Assembly: GCA_936440205.1 (NCBI GenBank)
Contig: OW387139.1
Span: 31,212,378 to 31,276,377, forward strand
Direction of reading: 5' to 3'
Source: Lepidonotus clava
Taxonomy: Eukaryota > Annelida > Polychaeta > Phyllodocida > Polynoidae
Length of the DNA stretch: 64,000 nucleotides
Every line of letters starts with the position of its first letter. Position 1 is the stretch's first letter. Positions 56,803-64,000 of this stretch are shown here, piece by piece. The notes below the pieces were generated by a model. That model saw only the letters and a list, made by a program, of their open reading frames with translations, made no database searches and was not told the origin of the DNA. The translations under genes and the position numbers were made by a program.

Positions 56803-59800
56803 CGCTCTGGGAGGCATTGGGGTAGACGCCCGAACATGGCAGTCGATATGCCCCGGGGTGGGACGGCTCCTGACAGCGGTTCTTTCATCACAAAAATATA
56901 ATAATAATATAAATATCTAGAAAGGAACTCACCAAAAACTTATATAATACACACCGAGATTTATTTAACTAAGAACCCTTCCTCAGGGAATTCGGGCAAG
57001 CTGTAGCAAAATAGAAACGTCGCCTTATAGTGCCACTCGAAAGCGTGGGACACTCCGTGACAGTGCACGAGAAGTACACAATATACGTGGCTCGATTGCC
57101 TCTGAAACAAGCATGCAACACTGGGCAGTGACGTACCACTCCTGCTCGAGCCATGCTAAACAGAGGATATCCAGAGTTGCCAGTTGTCAGATTATCTCAG
57201 GTTTTCAGACAGTCTGAAAAGTGTAAATTTAAAAGACTAAATGTATAAATCATTTAGAGTAATTTTGAAACGGCTGACTTGAAGGAACCCTCAAGGTCTC
57301 CCGTATGAATCCTCCAGAGTCTGACCCAGGGGCCGCCTACGAGAATACTGGGATCCTGCCCCATCCTCTCCTACCAGGCCCCATCACCCGGACAGTCTCT
57401 GTATAATGGGTTCTCAGCCACCAACTTCAAAACCTGCAACCCACGCTGAAACATACAGAAGGGTCCAGGCTTATCACGGTCTAATTGTTTCAGAACATTT
57501 TTAAACGTCATATGTTGATGTTTTTTCATTCTGGTCAGAGTAATCAAGTAGCACTGGCATCTCTGTATAACGGAGGTCACAAGGAACTGGCGTAACGGGC
57601 ATGTAAGGGGAACTGGCGACATTCACAGGGTGCTCAACTCTCTCCTTTCATAAAGGCGACTTTCCCTGTGAGGGGGAGTTGTAGCTAAAACCCACAAGGG
57701 GTGGGACGTGGCACTGTACACTCTAGAAGTCTCATTCTCTTGGCCATGTGTAATGTCTGCCGGGTCACCATATCCCCCAGTCGTTGGATCCTCGATTTTC
57801 TATAAATCAGGGTCCAGCGAAACGGTGTAGAAAGAATACAGCTGCCCAAGGACGCGAGACTAATATATTTAGGCCCAGTTTAAACAAAATTAACCGGGAT
57901 TGAGGCAAAACAACAAAAGCCAAGTTTCGACCCGGGTAGAAAATATATAAAGGACGAGCGGCTTTAGAGTTGACCGCCGTCGAGAAAAAAAAAAAATAGA
58001 AAACTTCAGTCTCGACCGACATATCAAAGTAACCGGGTCCCCGCTCAACAGTTGAGCTGAGGAGGGGGGAGACGGAATGCTAATTCCCTGACGAACGGTT
58101 ACAAACTTGGTTAAACCCTTAGCAGATAGTCTACCCGTTCTATTAGAAAAGTCAAAATTCTAAAACTGTCTTTAGTACAAAAAATTCCTGCCCTGCGTGA
58201 GCATAGTTAAAATAGGCTGGGGGCGGAGTCTTTTCAGGAGTAGTCATGACTCTCCACAAGGAAAAAACGGGCAAAGACCTGAATGAAATACGGGTTTAAC
58301 CTGGATTTACACTTCAGGAAGGAGGCCCGACTAATTAGGTGCTGTCTTTCTGGAGAAATGCATTTAAAATCTCAGGTATAAAGGGGGGTAGCGTGTATAT
58401 TAAAAGATAATATACATGTTGCTCCTGACTGTAACTATGTGGACTCGGCACTCAACCCCTTTAGTTTCACAAAACAGGGAGGGGGTGCCGACAACCGCGT
58501 GTAACTGATTGGGTTGGTGTTTAGACCGGAAATAACCCGGGTCTGAGCCCCGATCCTCTCAGGTGATAATTAGCAACTTATAATCGAAATTCCATGTACA
58601 GTTAATAATCAGTGCCAACATAGAAGGCACGTACACTTACGGAATGAAATGTTCACCCCACCCCCATACTGTGTGTTGTACAAATCGTAATGGTAAGTTA
58701 TTACTGTGCATGTCGACAGAATAATTATACTAAAATATCAGGATACACCCATCTACCTAGGAGTGAGATGGTTAACTGATTAATGTAGATAGTGGAGCTG
58801 ACGCTCATGTCCCAGCATGAAATAATGAGGATGAATGTCAAGCTGCCACTCCATAACTAGAAACATATAGCTCTAACCAGAGTTACACGGTGAATTATCA
58901 CTGTTAGAATGTGTGTGATATCTATTTATGGAACTGTTTGGTGATAGGGGCGCACCTGCCTGTTGCGTTGCAATGGAAGGGCGCCAACTACCCAGTATAA
59001 CAGTGGAACTCGGTATTCAAACCCAGATTGAGTATAGGGTTTGGACGCCGAGCTACCACCCGTAACTAACAAAAGTAGGGAAGGGGCTCATCCTAATATT
59101 AACCGTCGGAGTGTGTTGGTAAATTATTCTAACACAATGGACATAAATATGAGTGTGTTGGTAAATTATTCTAACACAATGAACATAAATATGAGGTAAG
59201 TCAGAATAACAATGGGATATACCGTTCAAGCATTGGCTCTTAAAACCCAAAGTAGTCTCCTAACTAAATCACAATAAACCCAGTTCCTATCATCATTCTT
59301 ATCTCCTCTCCTGGACGACACTGCACACATACATTGTCCATAAAACTTATTCTAACACAACGACACTGATGAAGTCTTAGTGTTGGACTCAAACATTGTC
59401 TATCATCCTTATTCTAACACCATGGCATAGACGGTCTTGGTACTACACCACAGACCGGGTTGGTGTTTGTAGCCTTTTGCTACGCCCTTCCTAACTTACC
59501 TAGGAGTCGCCGACGTCAGTCGAACGGCTCCACCTGTGGTGTCTCCTCATGTGGTCACCACGTGAATGTTTCCAGCACCCTGTAAATATAACCACTAATC
59601 AAAGAATTCTGCCACAGCCAATCTAAAGCTGTGCAGTCTGGACCAAAGTACCTGGTCAACTGCAGTTCCTCAAAACTTACCACGGAGTCGCCGACGGTCA
59701 GTCGGACGACTCTACCTGGGGTGACCACATGAAGCGCTTACGCTTTATAAGTCACCAAATAGGGTGTTTCCAGTACCTTGTACGGGGAACGTCGAAACAA

Positions 59801-60683
59801 AGAATTCTGTCACAGCAAATCTAGTGCTGTACCACCCGGACCAGAATCTCTGGTCATCTACATAACTCCATTGGTGCAGTGTCAGTCGACTAGTAATTAA
59901 TAGTATAAAATAAAACCATAATACCCACACGGTACAGTTCACCCACCTACCGAAGAGCCTGCTTGAATCGATAATGTCAACAAACCTCTAGTCAGAAAAC
60001 CCTCCTATTATCGCCCAACCACACGCGCGGTAAAATGCTTGATCATGTTCGCCTAAACAATTCCTACTACTAAAATCATAGCGCCTGACGTCTCTCAGTG
60101 CCCAACATTACCATCTTATGCCGTTCATATTATCATCAATAACCACAGGACCTGGAAAAGATAATAAGTTTAGTACACAAGGTCCTAGTTCTCAGCCTGC
60201 GTCCACCATCTTGGAACCAAAAGGTAAACACCAGGTGGCCGCCCACGCTACCCGTTACAAAAATCATCAGCGAAACACAGTTTCTAGTTCCGGGAATGAC
60301 ATCAGCTTCCGGAATACAACAACGTGAAGGCGAGCTGAGAAAACTGCTAACTAATTCCTGGCCAACAATCTCCTTAAAATCCTACGGGTTAGTAGCCTGC
60401 CTAACATGCAAATAACAGTAGAAGAAAGACTGAACTTACCCGGTCTCGGAGCGGTCGGGGACTTGGACCAACTCGACGAAGAGGGGCGCCGCCCGGCAAC
60501 GGACGATAAGGAGAAAGAAACAGTCTGTAATCTGCTGATCCCATGTGAACAGTCTTGAATCATCCGGATTTTACCAACAAAACTGGCCGAGGCCTCTTGG
60601 ATAAATAAGTACTCCAGGCGCTGGCCGGGAACTGGATTCAAAAATCACTACTAAATCACTATTTACAGGGGAGTGCCGACGGT

Positions 60684-61334
60684 CTATTGCTGGGTTAACG
60701 GCAAACGGACCACTACGTGGCCTAAGGCCCGAGCCCACCGGCGTGACACCCGGGCGGACGGCATGTAGCCGTCCACGAGTCCTCTAAAATCATTAACGGT
60801 CATGGTGCCGTCAGTAAGGGGTCGAACCACATGAAGGGCCTGTCCGGTGGCGACTGTGGGAACGTCGTACCAATCGTTCGCTCTTCTCACTTCCTTGCTG
60901 ATCTTCGGCACTAGCTTGTTCACCCACTTTTGTAATGACGCGTCGCTGTCCGTGAGCGACCACCGCTCGGCATCAAAGCCCGAGGGGGTCGCAAACATAA
61001 AGGTGGTCGGAATAGGGTGAGATTGAATGTTGAGAAACGAGCGGTTAAACAGTTCCGCGTAGAACTTGGTGGCCGACTCGGAGTTCACAAATAAGGGGAG
61101 AAACAGGCTCAACTCCTGGTCCCAGCTTAATACATCCAAAAGGTTCACAATGACGATCAAAATGTCCTCCGGGTGGAGCAGGTGGTGTGCAAAAGCATGA
61201 CCGGCCAGCTCCGCGGTCGTCGCCTCTGCACTCGGAAAAGTGATAAAAGAATTGTCCGAGTCCTTAATAATAAGGTCCGGGTACTTCTGGATATCCGCCT
61301 CCCTATCTGAACTGAAGATGGCCACTCGCACCAT
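60684..61334 (-). CDS. Antisense frame in the 3' region, possibly SGNH-hydrolase-like
   Basis: 216 codons from an ATG (MVRVAIFSSDREADIQKYPD) to a TAG, on the strand opposite to gag-pol-env. The composition is that of a globular protein: alternating hydrophobic strands and helices, no low complexity. The succession VAIFSSD, then LLHPEDILIVIVNLLDVLSW, then TPSGFD, then LVDGYMPSARVSRRWARALG is spaced like the conserved blocks of SGNH/GDSL hydrolases (GDS..., PD.V.I..G.ND, DG.HP.....W...L), but the match is loose and catalytic ability is not implied. Antisense frames are known from some large plant Gypsy elements. It may be a captured host gene. Confidence 0.55.
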   Translation of the reverse strand: MVRVAIFSSDREADIQKYPDLIIKDSDNSFITFPSAEATTAELAGHAFAHHLLHPEDILIVIVNLLDVLSWDQELSLFLPLFVNSESATKFYAELFNRSFLNIQSHPIPTTFMFATPSGFDAERWSLTDSDASLQKWVNKLVPKISKEVRRANDWYDVPTVATGQALHVVRPLTDGTMTVNDFRGLVDGYMPSARVSRRWARALGHVVVRLPLTQQ

Positions 61335-62683
61335 GTTGACTCGAAGATAATAAAGTTAAATGGACGACAAAAGTAAAAACGCGTCTGAATACTGCAAAAA
61401 AGACCGTCGGCACTGATTAAAATGACGTCAAAACGAGGCTAATTTGGGAAACCCCTTTTTGATCCAAAAGATCCAAATTTTGATATCGGCTAACATGATC
61501 AAATTATCATTTAATTTTTCTAAAACTTCGTGCTAAACTAAAGCTTAGGTCCCCAACCAACGTAATCAAGCGACAAAAATAATTCATATCGGCCCAAAAT
61601 GTCAGGTCGAACCTTCAAACTTGCAAATTTGTTCGAAACAGAAATTTGCCATCCGGGCGCTTCGCGCCTGGAGGAATCAAATCGAGGTCAAACCCTGGAG
61701 GGGAACTCCAGTCAAGCGTCCCGCTAAGTACACATGTACTAAGCATAACTGGTGGGCGCGCGACGTGGATGGTAATATTTTCTGGATCCAACTGCTTAAT
61801 GTTGCTAGATCAGATACAGGGACCTTGTATTTATTGTAAATAATGTTGTTCTGATTGAAGTTTGATTGAAATTTGACACGCGTTGTATACTGAAATTCGT
61901 TCGTTCAAAATGTCCGAATTCTCTGTATTGACTTATGTTGTGTTAACTTGTTCTGAAATTGGATTTATTGTGTGTTTGTTACTCTTAGGAGGTTAAGACA
62001 ACTTCATACTGTATAAATGTCGAGTTTTGTTGACTTGTGTTTCAAATCGTATAAATCAAAAACTGTACAGGTATGTACTAAGTCAAAACTGAATTGGTCA
62101 CCTTATGCACGGGTGTCGTTGTCCCTAGGCCTTAATATGGGCTGACAATTATTTGAACTCACCTTGTCACCTTATGCACGGGTGTCGCAATCTTTAAATC
62201 TTCATATAAGCTAACGATGCTGAGGACTTACTTTAATGTACAAGGCACGTACTAAGTAAATGCCAAAAATGACGAACACTTCTTCATTCTCTAAGACTGA
62301 CTTTGTCACTTTGTCACCATGATTATGTCACCATTTACTTTATCATACAAATGATCATGTTATCATTCTTCAACACTTACTTTGTCACTTTATGAACGGG
62401 TTCCGCTAGCCTTGAGCTTCAAGATGTGAACACCAAATTCGATAAATAATTTCACTCATGAACCTGTGTTGAAAACAGAATCTACAAATACATTGACACT
62501 GTGCTGAATGTACTACGAGAGTCAAAGCCACCCCCACACTGGTTTCTTTATGTCAAAGAATAATAATAATAAATATATCCAATAATCAAAATTGGGAACG
62601 CATCACATTTGACTGAATAAATTTTATTAGGTTTGAGCTATATCGTCCACCTCTTCAAACTCAAACATCTGACCGCCGTCGAA

Positions 62684-63270
62684 TGTACTAATAGCTTAGT
62701 ACTTTTTAATATATTATCATCTTCTGTAATCTAGTTATGATCAGACCTAGCAAGTCTACTTCTAGACGGAGATATTTTGCGCTCTCAGCGCCACCTGTTA
62801 ACCAGTATAAAAGGTGTTGCTAAGGTAGGGAGCGAGTTAGTTAGGAGTTAGAGTTCAACCATAGAATAGAAGAACTGCTTGGAGTAATACCTACAGCTCC
62901 TGCGCAGTATACTGGAGTTTACTCATACCAACAGCTTCATGCCAAGGAATTGTGATAGAGCTAAGCATTAGGGCGGTCTGGACTGTGTTGGAACAACTTG
63001 GATTTTAAATGTGGTTGATTGCTGAAAGGAGATGGGAAGGTGGACTGATAGAGACTTATTCACTGTGGCTTTGACTCGGGATGAGATGTTAATTGAATAA
63101 AGACCTTTCACTTTACCAGCTCCCTCATCGTCCATTTCTTTTGAACTATTGGGGAATGGATGTATTAACTTTTAACGCAGGCTGATTGACTCGATAGCTT
63201 GGATAAACAACTCATGGATCGAACAAGTATATACATCAAGTATTATTAAACAAACAACGACAATAGTTCA
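62684..63270 (+). repeat. 3' LTR
   Basis: 587 bp, same start (TGTACTAATAGC) and end (AATAGTTCA) as the 5' LTR, with no difference seen. The target duplication GTTG follows at 63271-63274. Confidence 0.93.
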
Positions 63271-63640
63271 GTTGGATAGATTGCCATTGACACAAGTTAA
63301 TTGTGATCTGATTGCCAGGTAATTCTCCAAAATTCTATAAGAATTCCCTTTGATCCTAAGTAAATTTAGTAGTAGTATTGTTTGTTTCTTTAGTAGTATT
63401 GTGTGGTTAACCGTGTCAAAGGCTTTCTTAAAATCTATAAAATTGGCTATTGTGCAATGATCCTTGTTCTCCCATATAGAAAGAAGGGTCAGCTGCGAGC
63501 ACTCTGCAGCACAACAGCACTCCCATCTGGAGACATACTGGTGGCATAGGTTAGTGTGGGAGATTGACTGTGGTTCCTCAAAATCGGCCAAAACTGCCTT
63601 GCCTGAACACATGCTTGAATAAGGGTTAAATAGAGCAGAC
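63271..63640 (-). pseudogene. LINE reverse transcriptase fragment (N-terminal RT part)
   Basis: The minus-strand translation contains ANFIDFKKAFDTVNHTILL and then GNSYRILENYLAIRSQLTCV and NGNLSN, which are RT blocks 2 and 2a of CR1/L2/Jockey-like LINEs. These blocks lie upstream of the YxDD box in an intact LINE. The fragment at 41022-41613 carries the YxDD box in the same orientation, so the two may be parts of one LINE separated by a dispersed repeat and by the LTR element. The frame is short and lacks the rest of the protein. Confidence 0.75.
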
Positions 63641-63840
63641 TCGGCCTCCTAACTCTGTCTGTAAGATCACATTAGAGTTTAAATAGAGTAATGCAACACT
63701 AAGCAATTCCACATTTTTCTTTGGATGTATAATTCCCTATTAAGATAGGTAGAAGAATCTTTTTGCTGAATTTGGAGAGGTTACTATATTTTCAATAATA
63801 TTGGCAGTTATGTCACCATCATATGACCACTGGTCATGAA
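63641..63840. other. Short intergenic stretch
   Basis: Nothing recognised. Confidence 0.4.
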
Positions 63841-64000
63841 ATTTATTCAGCTAGGATGCTGCCAATATTGCCGAAGTTTGGGTTCAATTCCCAGTTGGTG
63901 CTGGGTTCACTAAGAGATGAGGTACAGCAGAAATCCCCTGCAGTTTACCAAGGCCCTGTCACCTTCATCTCATAGATACGATCACCAAAGACAGAATTCG
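63841..64000 (+). mobile_element. SINE related to 33782-34140, cut by the window edge
   Basis: It carries a box-B-like GGGTTCAATTCCCAG near 63889 and ends with CTCATAGATACGATCACCAA and AGACAGAATT, as in the body of the other SINE. Its head is decayed, and its tail lies beyond the window. Confidence 0.6.

Larger units (their letters stand above)
56102..62683 (+). other. Long 3' region of the LTR element
   Basis: About 6.6 kb between env and the 3' LTR without a long plus-strand frame. It contains a 156-codon plus-strand frame at 56332-56802 (no similarity recognised), the antisense frame at 60684-61334, a 42-bp direct duplication at about 59109-59193 (GAGTGTGTTGGTAAATTATT in each copy), a diverged tandem pair of about 190 bp at 59490-59870 sharing GGAGTCGCCGACG, AAAGAATTCTG and TCTGG blocks, and TTATGCACGGGTGTCG twice near 62104 and 62171. 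Foreign inserts within it cannot be excluded. Confidence 0.7.
42801..63270 (+). mobile_element. Giant Ty3/Gypsy-type LTR element with envelope-like gene
   Basis: The element is 20,470 bp, flanked by the GTTG duplication and bounded by TG..CA LTRs of 587 bp that I find identical, so the insertion is very young. The order of parts is: LTR, primer-binding site, gag, pol (protease, reverse transcriptase, RNase H, integrase), a zone of overlapping basic frames, an envelope-like gene, a 6.6-kb 3' region with an antisense frame, LTR. Protease before RT and integrase last is the Gypsy (Metaviridae) order. The envelope-like frame recalls insect errantiviruses. Pol and env look open; gag appears interrupted about once or twice, so this copy is probably not fully competent by itself. 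At this size it joins the few known giant LTR elements, such as Ogre in plants and Burro in planarians. Confidence 0.93.

Overview
The window looks like a stretch of an invertebrate animal genome, most likely marine. Host genes are split by long AT-rich introns and the space between them is full of short transposon relics, tRNA-derived SINEs, LINE scraps and one very large LTR element. Some SINE motifs remind me of mollusc repeats, but I cannot fix the phylum by eye; a lophotrochozoan, cephalochordate or hemichordate would all fit.

Two host genes can be supported. On the minus strand, three exons (22382-21540, 12603-12271, 1969-1761) encode the N-terminal half of a ubiquitin-specific protease of the USP31/USP43 group, and the gene runs off the left edge. 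On the plus strand, three exons (26614-26756, 27156-27313, 27636-27922) join in phase into a complete 195-residue MGMT (O6-alkylguanine-DNA alkyltransferase). Its PCHRV active site is kept, but Gln stands where the human protein has its nucleotide-flipping arginine.

The introns and the intergenic DNA up to about 42.8 kb hold: MITEs with GGCC-type ends and 3-bp target duplications (546-756, 10115-10421, 24331-24678); a hairpin-studded repeat in two rearranged copies (4985-6670, 23303-24022); a 3.5-kb palindromic foldback element built from 389-bp units (28432-31984); a SINE with a 14-bp target duplication (33782-34140); a satellite with a 120-bp period (34855-36690); and a nest of repeats and LINE remnants (37617-42799).

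From 42801 to 63270 lies a 20.47-kb Ty3/Gypsy-type LTR element with an envelope-like gene. Its two 587-bp LTRs are identical by eye, and it is flanked by a 4-bp GTTG duplication, so it is a very young insertion. Its parts are gag, pol, a zone of overlapping basic reading frames, an envelope-like frame with two membrane segments, and a 6.6-kb 3' region that carries a 216-codon reading frame on the opposite strand. Pol and env are open; gag appears interrupted about once or twice. The unusual size, the extra frames between pol and env, and the antisense frame make this element the most interesting object in the window.
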